Part shown: positions 51,632 through 59,517 of the stretch, piece after piece | How the letters are laid out: each line of letters opens with the position of its first letter | Numbering within the stretch: the stretch's first letter is position 1 | DNA from: Streptomyces sp. Edi2 | GTDB lineage: Bacteria > Actinomycetota > Actinomycetes > Streptomycetales > Streptomycetaceae | Assembly (NCBI RefSeq): GCF_040253635.1 | Contig: NZ_JBEJGX010000003.1 | Coordinates: 124,001-188,000 of the forward strand | Direction of reading: 5' to 3' | DNA length: 64,000 nucleotides | Made by a program: the position numbers and the translations under genes | Notes under the pieces: model-generated | Database searches by the model: none | What the model saw: only the letters and a program-made list of their open reading frames with translations | What the model was told of the DNA's origin: nothing

Positions 51632-52888
51632 TCACGGGCCGGCCGAGGCTGTGCGGGCAGAGGTTGACACGGAGGAACTGCGCAGGTCTGCCGTCGTGGC
51701 GCCCACCACGGCCACGGCACCGAGGCAGAGCAGGCCCCCGCTGACGAGGGCGGTCGCTCCCGAGGAGGCATCTGCCACGAGGCCGCCGCGCATATTGCCG
51801 ATGTCGGGCCCGGCTTGCCCGACGATCTGTTCAGCTGCGCTGACCCGGCCGAGTAGTTCGTGAGGCGTGTGCATCTGGACGACGGTGCTCCGGGAGACGA
51901 CAGAGACGGTGTCGGCGGCACCGGCTATGACGAGGAAGACCAAAGCGGCCCATGGGCCGGGTGACATGCCGAACAGCGTCAAGGCTGCGCCCCACGTGGC
52001 GGAGCCGCCGAGCATGACCAGGCCGGGGCGGGGGAACCGGGTGAAGGTTCCGGAGAAGAGGGACGCTGCGACACCGCCGACGGCGATGGCCGTGAGGAAC
52101 AGTCCGAGGGTGCGTGGGTTGCCGCCGAACCGTTCGGCGTTGATCAAGGGAAACAGGCTGATGGGCATCGACAACACAGTGGTGGCCAGGTCGGTGAGCA
52201 GGGCCCCGCGAATGATGGGGGTGCGGCTCAAGAAGGCCAGGCCGTCCAGTACACCCCGCAGGCCGGGCCGTGCGGGCTCGTTTCCGGGGTTCATCCGCGG
52301 CAAGCCGAAGGCACCATAGAGCGCGGCGCCGAACGTCACGGCGTCGATCAGGTAGCAGGCGCCCACTCCCGAACCGCCCACGATCAACCCGCCGATCGCC
52401 GGACCGAGCAACATGGCTCCCTGGAAGGCGATGCGTCTCAGCGCCAGTCCTGCGGCCAGTTGCTGCTTGGGCAGGAGGTGCGGAATGAAGGTGCGGGAGG
52501 CCGGGCCGCCGCCGGCGACGAAACATGACTGGAGTGCGACCAGTCCCAGCACACCCGCGACCGGAACGTGCCCGAGGAAGCCCTGGAGTGCGAGGAGAAG
52601 TGCACACACGGCTTGCCCGCTGGTCGTGAGCAGGTAGAACTTCCGACGGTCCACTCGGTCGACGAGCGATCCGGCGAACAGCCCGAGCGCGACGAGCGGA
52701 ATCGCCTGCGCCAGCCCGACGCCTCCCGTCCATGCGGTGCTCTTCGTCATCTGCCAGACCTGGAACATCACCGCAACGAGCGTCATCTGACTGCCGAACC
52801 CGGACAGCGCCTGGCCGATCCACAATCGCCGGAACGGTGGTGACGACCGTAAGGGAGTGACGTCGAGAAGCGTGTGCCTCATTCCCAT
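51632..52888 (-). CDS. MFS transporter, probable drug efflux
   Basis: A 418-residue protein with 12 predicted helices. Motif A is seen as GLFAGSLVDRVDRRKFYLL, and the first helix region contains RRLWIGQALSGFGSQMTLVA. The family includes macrolide (Mef-type) and enterobactin-like exporters. The start codon overlaps the last 10 bases of the MarR gene, so expression is coupled to the regulator. Substrate is unknown, presumably the MarR ligand or a related compound. Confidence 0.88.
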   Translation of the reverse strand: MGMRHTLLDVTPLRSSPPFRRLWIGQALSGFGSQMTLVAVMFQVWQMTKSTAWTGGVGLAQAIPLVALGLFAGSLVDRVDRRKFYLLTTSGQAVCALLLALQGFLGHVPVAGVLGLVALQSCFVAGGGPASRTFIPHLLPKQQLAAGLALRRIAFQGAMLLGPAIGGLIVGGSGVGACYLIDAVTFGAALYGAFGLPRMNPGNEPARPGLRGVLDGLAFLSRTPIIRGALLTDLATTVLSMPISLFPLINAERFGGNPRTLGLFLTAIAVGGVAASLFSGTFTRFPRPGLVMLGGSATWGAALTLFGMSPGPWAALVFLVIAGAADTVSVVSRSTVVQMHTPHELLGRVSAAEQIVGQAGPDIGNMRGGLVADASSGATALVSGGLLCLGAVAVVGATTADLRSSSVSTSARTASAGP

Positions 52889-53379
52889 GCGGGGTCCCCG
52901 GCCAGCTTCTCGGCGATCCGGTCCTGGAAACCCTTGCGCTCAAGGGCGCGCTCGATATCGGTGACGACCCGAGAGAGCGGGTAGGGGATCTCGGCTTCCA
53001 GATCAGCGAGCGCGGCCTCAGTGGCTCGCCATTCCGCCGCCAGGCGAGGGACGACGCGGCGAGCCTTGTCGGTGAGCGTCACCTTCCTGGTGCGCGCGTC
53101 GTCGCCCACGACGGTCTGCACCCAGTCCGCCTTGCGCATGGCGGCGACTTTCTGACTGACCGCCGAATGCGTGAGCTGAACCGACTCGGCCAGCTCCGCG
53201 ATGGTCATCGGCCCGCAGGCGTGGAGCCGGAGCAACTCCATGATGAAGCTGGGCTTGAGCCCGTCGATCTGTTGCTCGTCGTAGATGCGAGCGATGCCGG
53301 CGTCCAAGGACGCCTGGAGCAGCCGCAGAGGGCGCCAAAGGCTCTGCTGTGTCGGGTCGAGCGCATGAGTTCCGGTCAT
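52879..53379 (-). CDS. MarR-family regulator of the MFS pump
   Basis: A 166-residue MarR protein. The winged HTH spans about 45-115 (GPMTIAELAESVQLTHSAVS, VAAMRKADWVQTVVGDDART). Dimerisation helices are at both ends. The ATG at 53379 follows a 24-bp palindrome at 53392-53415 that overlaps its promoter, so it probably represses itself and the overlapping MFS gene until a ligand binds. No ribosome site is clear before the ATG. Confidence 0.9.
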   Translation of the reverse strand: MTGTHALDPTQQSLWRPLRLLQASLDAGIARIYDEQQIDGLKPSFIMELLRLHACGPMTIAELAESVQLTHSAVSQKVAAMRKADWVQTVVGDDARTRKVTLTDKARRVVPRLAAEWRATEAALADLEAEIPYPLSRVVTDIERALERKGFQDRIAEKLAGDPAWE

Positions 53380-53391
53380 ACGACGCACCGT

Positions 53392-53415
53392 AACAGCACT
53401 TATATAAGCACTGTT
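53392..53415. promoter_or_regulatory. 24-bp palindromic MarR operator over the promoter
   Basis: AACAGCACTTATATAAGCACTGTT is symmetric except where CA meets CA (20 of 24 positions match). It lies 13-36 bp before the MarR start; its TATATAAG centre is usable as a -10 element on either strand. Strong candidate MarR binding site. Longer than quoted limits elsewhere, so only arms AACAG and CTGTT plus centre CTTATATAAG need be noted. Confidence 0.75.
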
Positions 53416-53501
53416 GCTTTTTTGATCCTCGGCTGACGAAGCGGGCGCAAGGTCACCGACGCGCGAGGAACTGGACATGGGCGGCCGGCAGCCGGCAGTC
53501 G

Positions 53502-54482
53502 TCAGGTACCGATGCCGTACAGGGCTGCCGCGTTGGCCGACGAGAACTTTCCGCGGTCCGCATCGGAGGCGAAGTGCCCGAGGAAGGTGGTGATGTCCTC
53601 GCGGGTCGGACGCTGGAAGGGGTAGTCGGTGGAGAACAGCAAGCGGTCCACGGTCGTCACCGACAGGGTGTGGTGAAGGAGCGCCGGGTTGAGCATGCCG
53701 GAGGCGGTGATGAAGAAGTTCGACCGTAGGTAATCCGACACCGGTCGTCGCAAGCCGGAGACGCGGGACAGGCTGTCGGCCCGGTCCAGCCAGAACAACA
53801 GCATTTCGCCCCAGTGTCCGAGCACGACCTGCAGATCGGGATGCCGGTCGAAGGTTCCCCGCAGGATCAGTCGCAGTGCGGCTGTCGCGGCGTCGAGATG
53901 CCACCCCCAGCCGAAGGTGGCCAGAGCGAGGTCTGTCATCGGGTCGAAGCCTCGGTAGGAGGCGTCGCGAACCGCGGAGGAGGGCAGTTGGGGGTGGATG
54001 AACACCGGCTGGCCGAGCCGTTCTGCGGCGGCGAAGAAGTCGTTGTAGACGGGGTCATCCAGGAAGAGATCGCCTGACCGGCCGTAGACCATGGTGCCGA
54101 CGTGCCCCAAGCCGGCGGCTCGTGAGAGCTCGCCGGCAACCTCGTGTGGCGCCGACATGGGCAGGGTCGAGAGCGCCCGGAGCCTTGACGGGTTGCCGGT
54201 GACGGTTTCGGCGGCGACGTCGTTCGCGGCGCGGCTGAGTCGCACGGCCTCATCGGGGGCGAGCGGGTGGGTGCCGGGCGGTGTCAGGGCGATGATCGAT
54301 ACGTCGATGCCTTGAGCGTCCATGGCGGCTATCCGGCCTGCGCCCAGGTCTTCCAGACGCCACCGGTTGTCGCCCGTCTCGTTCAAGGCGAGGCTTTCGT
54401 CCCGGTGCTCAGGCGGGACGGCTTGGAGGGCGGACGTCAGGTCCGGCATGATCCAGTGTTCTTCGACAGCGATGAGCGTCAT
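53502..54482 (-). CDS. Amidohydrolase / decarboxylase-like metalloenzyme
   Basis: A 326-residue amidohydrolase-2 TIM barrel of the ACMSD/gamma-resorcylate decarboxylase type. The VEEHW strand 1 motif (in place of HxH), HPQLP with the strand-5 histidine, VLGHWGE and STDYPFQRP (metal Asp) are visible. The likely reaction is decarboxylation of an aromatic acid or hydrolysis of a related compound; the substrate is unknown. Start at ATG 54482 after GGGGGACAACGAC. Same strand and 164 bp after the SDR gene, so it may be one catabolic unit. Confidence 0.85.
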   Translation of the reverse strand: MTLIAVEEHWIMPDLTSALQAVPPEHRDESLALNETGDNRWRLEDLGAGRIAAMDAQGIDVSIIALTPPGTHPLAPDEAVRLSRAANDVAAETVTGNPSRLRALSTLPMSAPHEVAGELSRAAGLGHVGTMVYGRSGDLFLDDPVYNDFFAAAERLGQPVFIHPQLPSSAVRDASYRGFDPMTDLALATFGWGWHLDAATAALRLILRGTFDRHPDLQVVLGHWGEMLLFWLDRADSLSRVSGLRRPVSDYLRSNFFITASGMLNPALLHHTLSVTTVDRLLFSTDYPFQRPTREDITTFLGHFASDADRGKFSSANAAALYGIGT

Positions 54483-54645
54483 GTCGTTGTCCCCCTTGTC
54501 CTTTTGCCCTTGCTGCTGGTGCACTCAGGTGGCGACGACAGCACGGTTGACTCCCCCTCCGTGGCCGAACTCCCCAGAGACTGAACGTGGCCGTCGGAAG
54601 GGACTCCGCCTTCAGGTCATTGCCGTCGCCTGATCAACTCGCGTA

Positions 54646-55365
54646 TCACCAGGGAACGGTTCGGCCCTGGTAGTCACGGAATTGCACGCCGGGGGTTCCG
54701 AGCTGAGCGAGCATGATGTTCACCAGCCGCGGAATGCTGTCCTCGACAGCGAGAGGGGCGTTTGGTCCTCCCAGCTCCGTGCGGACCCAGCCGGGTGCCA
54801 TGACCAGCAGCGTGCGTGCCGGTTCGGGCTGGCGGACCGCGAAGCTTCGCATGAACTGGTTCAGGGCCGCCTTGCTGCCTCGGTAGACCTCTCGCAGTCC
54901 GGTCTCGTTGTTGGCGATGCTGCCCTGGCCGGACGACATCACGCCGATCAAGCCGGTCGGGGTGACGAGGTCCTGCAGGGATTCGATGACGCGCATCGGG
55001 CTCAGCGCGTTGGTGAGCATGACGTCGTTGAATTCGTCGGTCGTGACCTCGCCGATGGGAATGTGTTCGTCCCGGGTGGTGATTCCCGCGTTGACGAAGA
55101 GGATGTCCAGCGCCCGGCCGTCCAGGCGCCTGCGCAGCGCCGCGATCTGCTCCGGCTCGTTGATGTTCAACGTTTCGATCTCCACCCTGCCGCCCGCGGT
55201 CTCGGCGAGATCATGGAGCTTGGGTCCCGGGCTGTCCGGTCGGACCGTGCCGATGACATGCCACCCCTTGTCAAGGAACTGCTCGGCGATGGCACGGCCC
55301 AACCCGCGTCCGGCGGCAACAACCAAAACGGTGGGGGGCGCTTCGTTCGAGGTGGGAGCAGACAC
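54646..55365 (-). CDS. Short-chain dehydrogenase/reductase
   Basis: A 239-residue classical SDR. The nucleotide loop is AAGRGLGRAIAE (residues 17-28), VNAG(IT) marks strand 4, the catalytic serine is in MSSGQGS and the YxxxK pair is in VYRGSKAALNQ. It oxidises or reduces a carbonyl/alcohol with NAD(P). Substrate is unknown, perhaps linked to the amidohydrolase downstream. Divergent from the second two-module Lrp gene, its probable regulator. The last residues QFRDYQGRTVPW are conserved-looking. Confidence 0.88.
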   Translation of the reverse strand: MSAPTSNEAPPTVLVVAAGRGLGRAIAEQFLDKGWHVIGTVRPDSPGPKLHDLAETAGGRVEIETLNINEPEQIAALRRRLDGRALDILFVNAGITTRDEHIPIGEVTTDEFNDVMLTNALSPMRVIESLQDLVTPTGLIGVMSSGQGSIANNETGLREVYRGSKAALNQFMRSFAVRQPEPARTLLVMAPGWVRTELGGPNAPLAVEDSIPRLVNIMLAQLGTPGVQFRDYQGRTVPW

Positions 55366-55530
55366 AGTTCAGAGCCCTTCATTGGTTCGTAGATGCCGAG
55401 AGACCGGGATTGGGGGATCCGGAGGCCGCGCAGGCCTGGCCTGCGCATCCCGCATCCCCACGCCTGCGGTCGCATCCGTGCAAGCCTCGGCGACGTGCGG
55501 TGCGCAACGGCTCAGAATCAGCACTCTCTG

Positions 55531-55536
55531 TAGTAT
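55531..55536 (+). promoter_or_regulatory. -10 of a leaderless Lrp transcript
   Basis: TAGTAT with exactly 7 bases to the ATG at 55544 and no ribosome site, the standard pattern for leaderless actinobacterial transcripts starting at the start codon. Confidence 0.6.
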
Positions 55537-55543
55537 TGCTGCC

Positions 55544-56596
55544 ATGTCGCGTCCTGAGATCGCTGATTCCGACATTCTCGAGCCGGATGATGTGCGAATC
55601 CTTCGCGCCCTTCAGATTGATCCGCGGGTCGGGTTCGCGACCGTGGCGATGGTCCTCGGACTCTCCGAGCCGACCGTCGCCCGCCGCTACCGCCGCATGC
55701 GGCGTGCCGGGGCGATCCGGGTGATCGGGGTCGTCGATCCTGGAGCGCTCGGGCAGAGCCGGTGGATGGTGCGCCTGCGCTGCCGGCCCGGCAGCGCCAC
55801 GGCCATCGCCGAGGCACTTGCGCAACGCGACGACATCAGCTGGGTCGCCCTGAACGCTGCCGGCTCCGAGGTCACCTGCGCCGTGCGCTCGCGGTCACAG
55901 GAACAACGCGACGACCTGCTCGGCCGCCGGCTCCCCCGCACCGCCGCCGTGCTCGACCTACAGGCATCGGTGCTGCTCCGTCAGTTCGTCGGCGGACGCG
56001 GGCACTACTGGGCGGCACTCGCCGGATCCCTGACCCCCGAGCAGGAGTCCGCCCTGGGGTCCGGCGACAACCCGTTCACCGAACGGCCGGTTGTGCGGAA
56101 TCAGCCCTCACAGCTCAGCGCCCAGGACGAGAAGCTGCTCGCGGCCCTCGCCGCCGACGGACGGGCGAGCCTCGTCCACCTCGCAGCCGCGGCCGACCTC
56201 ACACCGGGCCGAGCATCACGACGTCTGCACGCACTGCTTTCCGGCGGAGTGGTCCACATCGACGTGGAGATCGCACCGATGGCCCTGGGATACCGAGCCC
56301 GGGCGAACCTGTGGATGCGAGCCCACCCAGGCAAGATCAAGGCCGTCGGGCGGGCCATGGCGCAGATGCCCGAGGTGGGATTCGCCGCCGCGGTATCCGG
56401 ACCGTACAACCTCCATGCCGTCGTACAGTGCCGCGATCTGGACGAGCTGTTCGAGTTCGCCACCGACCGCGTCGGAAACCTGCCCGGTGTCGAAGGCATG
56501 GAGATCAGCCCCGTCGAACGCCAGATCAAACAGGCCGGAACCCGAGTCGACGGCGACCGGCTGACCGACCCGCCGAGTGAGCACAACCGCCGGTGA
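55544..56596 (+). CDS. Two-module Lrp/AsnC-family regulator (second copy)
   Basis: A 350-residue fusion of two Lrp/AsnC units: HTH 1 at about 16-65 (DDVRILRALQIDPRVGFATV, LSEPTVARRYRRM), ligand domain to 150, HTH 2 at about 190-240 (QDEKLLAALAADGRASLVHL) and a second ligand domain. The plan equals that of the 18269-19240 protein, although the sequences differ greatly, so they are distant paralogues. It is divergent from the SDR gene and probably controls it. The ATG at 55544 fits a leaderless message. It overlaps the next frame by 20 bases. Confidence 0.9.
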   Translation: MSRPEIADSDILEPDDVRILRALQIDPRVGFATVAMVLGLSEPTVARRYRRMRRAGAIRVIGVVDPGALGQSRWMVRLRCRPGSATAIAEALAQRDDISWVALNAAGSEVTCAVRSRSQEQRDDLLGRRLPRTAAVLDLQASVLLRQFVGGRGHYWAALAGSLTPEQESALGSGDNPFTERPVVRNQPSQLSAQDEKLLAALAADGRASLVHLAAAADLTPGRASRRLHALLSGGVVHIDVEIAPMALGYRARANLWMRAHPGKIKAVGRAMAQMPEVGFAAAVSGPYNLHAVVQCRDLDELFEFATDRVGNLPGVEGMEISPVERQIKQAGTRVDGDRLTDPPSEHNRR

Positions 56597-57240
56597 TACC
56601 CGCGGCGGAAACACTCGGGGCACGCCCATCCTGGGCACGTACACCACCGGCTCCTGGGTATCCGGGCCGAACCCTGGCGCGTTGACCGAGCCGGTCGACC
56701 GCGCGCCGCCCGAGGCCCCCGCCGAGCACCCCCTCGTCGCCTACCGCTACCCCGCCACCACCTACGCTCCGGACCAAGTCATCGACGAGGAGGCGCACGA
56801 CTGGTTCCGCTCCCCTACCGACGAGGAGTGTCCCAAGAACTACACCCACGCGGTCGGCATCGACGTTTACATGGCCTTTGCCGCCGCCAACCGGCTCGTC
56901 ATCGGCACCGGCCCGGCAACCCACGTGAAAAACCCGGCGTTCGAGCCCAAGTTGCCCGGCTCCTGGCTGGTCGGCCTCGCGCACATCGAGACCGACCCCC
57001 GGCTGCTCATCCCCTTCACCCCCAGGGGGCCCGGCCGGCCGGACACTGCCTGGTAGGCGACATCGACCGTCGCTACGCGGTGGCACTTGGCTACGACGTG
57101 ACACCGGCAGAGGCGTACGCCCGCCACGAGCACGCGGCCCATTTCGACGCCTGGTACACCCACCTGCGCGACGCCTACATCGCGACCATGGCCAGCGGGG
57201 CTGAGCCTCCTGGTCGGCCGGCAGAGCGGCTGCGCGACTT
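56577..57240 (+). pseudogene. Unrecognised coding remnant, apparently frameshifted
   Basis: Codon bias is strong in frame from about 56660 to 57056 (for example YRYPATTYAPDQVIDEEAHD, VGIDVYMAFAAANRLVIGTG). After that, the coding signal continues in another frame to about 57240 (GDIDRRYAVALGYDVTPAEA, HEHAAHFDAWYTHLRDAYIA). The switch lies at a G run near 57027-57033 (CCCCCAGGGGGCCC). I do not recognise the protein. Either one gene is broken by a frameshift, or two decayed fragments abut. The first part begins at GTG 56577 inside the Lrp gene end, without its own ribosome site. Confidence 0.5.
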
Positions 57241-57307
57241 CTCATCCGCAGCTACAGGTTCGTGGGTGGGGCAGGTCGGGCATGGTGCGTGCCGGGCGCC
57301 GCTACGG

Positions 57308-57410
57308 TCACACTGCCGTCACTGCGGTCACTGCGGTCACTGCCGTCACTGCGGTCACTGCCGTCACTGCGGTCACTGCGGTCACTGCGGTCACTGCGGT
57401 CACTGCGCCG
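57308..57410 (-). repeat. 9-bp stop-codon repeats at the LysR gene end
   Basis: Ten units of CCGCAGTGA (a few CGGCAGTGA) at exact 9-bp spacing on the minus strand; TGAs run from 57402 down to 57321, with another at 57310. The first TGA is the LysR stop codon. The 9-bp period keeps every TGA in the LysR frame. Confidence 0.9.
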
Positions 57411-58287
57411 ACCGCAAGATGTCGGCGAGTTCGGCGGCCGGGGTGGTGGGTGTGCGGGGGTGAAGGAGCTCGGTGCGGTGCACGATGCGGGGCTCGGTGA
57501 TCGGCACGGCCGCGATGCCGGGGAGGTCTCCGGCTGCGGGCAGGGCGGCAACGGTGAGGCCGGCTCCGGCGGCCACCAGGACGGACAGACCGCTGAAGTC
57601 GGTCCCGGTGTAGGTGAGTTGGTGGCCGAAGCCGTCGGACCGGGCGGCGGCCCGGAGCTGGGCGAGGGGTACGGCGGCGTCGGGTGCATCGATCCAGCGG
57701 GCGGCGGCGAGGTCGGCCAGCCGCAACGCCGGACGGCCGGCAAGCGGGTGGGTGGCGGGCAGGAGTACCGCGAGAGGTTCCTCGCCGAGGGGAAAGGTGG
57801 TCAGGGGGCCGGCGTCGCGCAGCGGCAGCGGATCGCTGGGTGCCACGGCCCCGTCGACCAGCACCAGGTCCGCCGTGCCGGTCAGCGCCGCCTGGACCGC
57901 CTCGGTGCGACCGCACACCCGCACCGAGGCCGCGAGCTGCGGGGCCGCGGTGCGGGCGCGTACCAGCGCGAGCGCGGCGGAAGGCGTCAGCGCGCCCGGC
58001 GTGCAGGCCACCGCGAGGCGCCCCGGGCGCACTTGCCGCAGGCGCGCGACGTCGGCCCGCGCCGCATCCAGGCGCAGCAGCAGCGGCCGGGCGTGTTCCA
58101 GCAGCCGTTCGCCCGCCTCGGTCGGCGCTACCGGGCGGCGGGTGAGCAGCGGCGCCTCCAGATCGGTCTCCAGGCTCGCGATGTGCTGCGAGACCGCGGA
58201 CTGGGTGTAGCCGAGGGCCTGGGCTGCGGCGGAGAAGGAGCGGTGGTCGACCACGGCGACGAAAGTTCGCAGCTGCTGCGGATCCAT
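57400..58287 (-). CDS. LysR-family regulator
   Basis: A 295-residue LysR protein. HTH residues 3-62 (QQLRTFVAVVDHRSFSAAAQ, YTQSAVSQHIASLE); effector domain 90-290. ATG at 58287 is used; an in-frame ATG two codons upstream (58293) is equally possible. It diverges from a class-I amidotransferase-like gene 76 bp away and is its likely regulator. The gene stops with TGA inside a 9-bp repeat array that copies its last bases. Confidence 0.9.
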   Translation of the reverse strand: MDPQQLRTFVAVVDHRSFSAAAQALGYTQSAVSQHIASLETDLEAPLLTRRPVAPTEAGERLLEHARPLLLRLDAARADVARLRQVRPGRLAVACTPGALTPSAALALVRARTAAPQLAASVRVCGRTEAVQAALTGTADLVLVDGAVAPSDPLPLRDAGPLTTFPLGEEPLAVLLPATHPLAGRPALRLADLAAARWIDAPDAAVPLAQLRAAARSDGFGHQLTYTGTDFSGLSVLVAAGAGLTVAALPAAGDLPGIAAVPITEPRIVHRTELLHPRTPTTPAAELADILRSAQ

Positions 58288-58363
58288 GAGCATCAGTATT
58301 ACTGATTGTGGATGCAGGAAACATCGTTGGACGTGATGCAGGTGGGCGGCTGAGGATTGTCGC

Positions 58364-59083
58364 GTGACACACACCGCCCGCGTCGCCCTGGTCGGCGACC
58401 GCTCGCCCCACGTCCGTTCCCACACCCGCATCCCGGCCCTGCTCGACGCATTGCGCGAGCGTGACGGTCTGGACCTGGACGCCTACTGGATCCCCACCCA
58501 GGATGTTGCGGACCACACGACCCTGGCCGGGTTCGATGCGATCTGGGTGCTGCCCGGCAGCCCTTACCGCAGCGAGGCCGGCGCGCTCGCGGCCATCCGC
58601 ACCGCCCGCGAGGACCGCATCCCCCTGCTCGGCACCTGCGCCGGTTTCCAGCATGTCCTGCTCGAATACGCCCGCAACGTGGCCGGGTTGGCAACGGCCG
58701 GTCACGCGGAGAGCGCTCCCGGCACACCGGCGGCCGACGCCGTGGTGGTGCCGCTTGCGTGCTCCCTGGTCGGGCACGAGGGCACGATCGAGCTGACCGC
58801 GGGCTCCCGCGCCGAAGTGCTCATCGGCGCCGAACGATCCGTCGAGCGCTACCACTGCAACTTCGGCGCCAGCCCCCACCACGTTCAGCTACTGCGCACC
58901 CATGGGCTGCAGTTCACCGGCACCGACACCGACGGCGAGGTGCGAATCGCCGAGCTGCCGGAACACCCGTTCTTCCTCGCCACCCTCTTCCAGCCGGAAC
59001 TCGCCGGCGACGGCGCCCGCCCGCACCCTCTCATCCGCGGCCTCGCGGCGGCCGCCGTTGCCCGGGCGAAGACGGCAGAGTGA
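58364..59083 (+). CDS. Class I glutamine amidotransferase-like protein, catalytic His replaced
   Basis: A 239-residue protein related to the glutaminase domain of CTP synthase (the CTP-synthase C-terminal-related group). The nucleophile elbow GTCAGFQHVLLEY holds Cys92, and the oxyanion WVLPGSPY loop is present. The catalytic HPE triad motif reads FQPE (Gln210), so the base histidine is missing and normal glutaminase action is doubtful. ERYHCNFG provides another conserved cysteine. GTG/ATG: ATG-like start MTHTARVALVGDRS at 58364 opens directly. Divergent from the LysR gene. Confidence 0.83.
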   Translation: MTHTARVALVGDRSPHVRSHTRIPALLDALRERDGLDLDAYWIPTQDVADHTTLAGFDAIWVLPGSPYRSEAGALAAIRTAREDRIPLLGTCAGFQHVLLEYARNVAGLATAGHAESAPGTPAADAVVVPLACSLVGHEGTIELTAGSRAEVLIGAERSVERYHCNFGASPHHVQLLRTHGLQFTGTDTDGEVRIAELPEHPFFLATLFQPELAGDGARPHPLIRGLAAAAVARAKTAE

Positions 59084-59138
59084 ACGGCCTCAGGCCTCTG
59101 TTGAGCACCTGCCTGCGTCTCCAACTGAAGCGCTCGGC

Positions 59139-59309
59139 CGCAGCGCTGCTCTCGATCTCGCCACCACCTCTGCGGCCCATCAGGCGGAGTTGGTCGCGCG
59201 CCTCCAGGCACTCGGTGCGACGCCCGCCCACGTGGGACGGGGCACAGTGCCGTGGACGGTCCTCGCCGACCCGCAGGGCAACGAGTTCTGCGTCCTCGGC
59301 CCGTCCTGA
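59139..59309 (+). pseudogene. C-terminal fragment of a VOC (glyoxalase-like) protein
   Basis: Only the last 55 codons of a VOC-family protein remain (LDLATTSAAHQAELVARLQA, WTVLADPQGNEFCVLGPS, with the conserved ADPxGNxFCV end). The N-terminal half and first metal ligand are absent. It follows the amidotransferase-like gene by 55 bp without a start or ribosome site and is a truncated relic. Confidence 0.75.
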
Positions 59310-59517
59310 GGCGGAGCCTCAACGACTCGGGCTCGTCGGGCCGGTCCGGAAAGCCGGGCAGGTGGGCGCAGGGCCCACAGGCGGACCGGCAGACGGCAGG
59401 TCCGAGCATCGGCAAACGGCAGGCCTGAACATGGCGGTGCGCCGCAGGTGCAGGAACCTGCGGCGCACCGGGTGGCCGGCGAGGGGACGTCACCTCTCAC
59501 CGGCCGGTTCGGGCTGA

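Noticed and set aside
56828..57463. Cys/His-repeat protein (HCGHC units) on the plus strand
   Set aside because: It is the plus-strand reading of the 9-bp repeat; only the first part before 57240 is coding-like.
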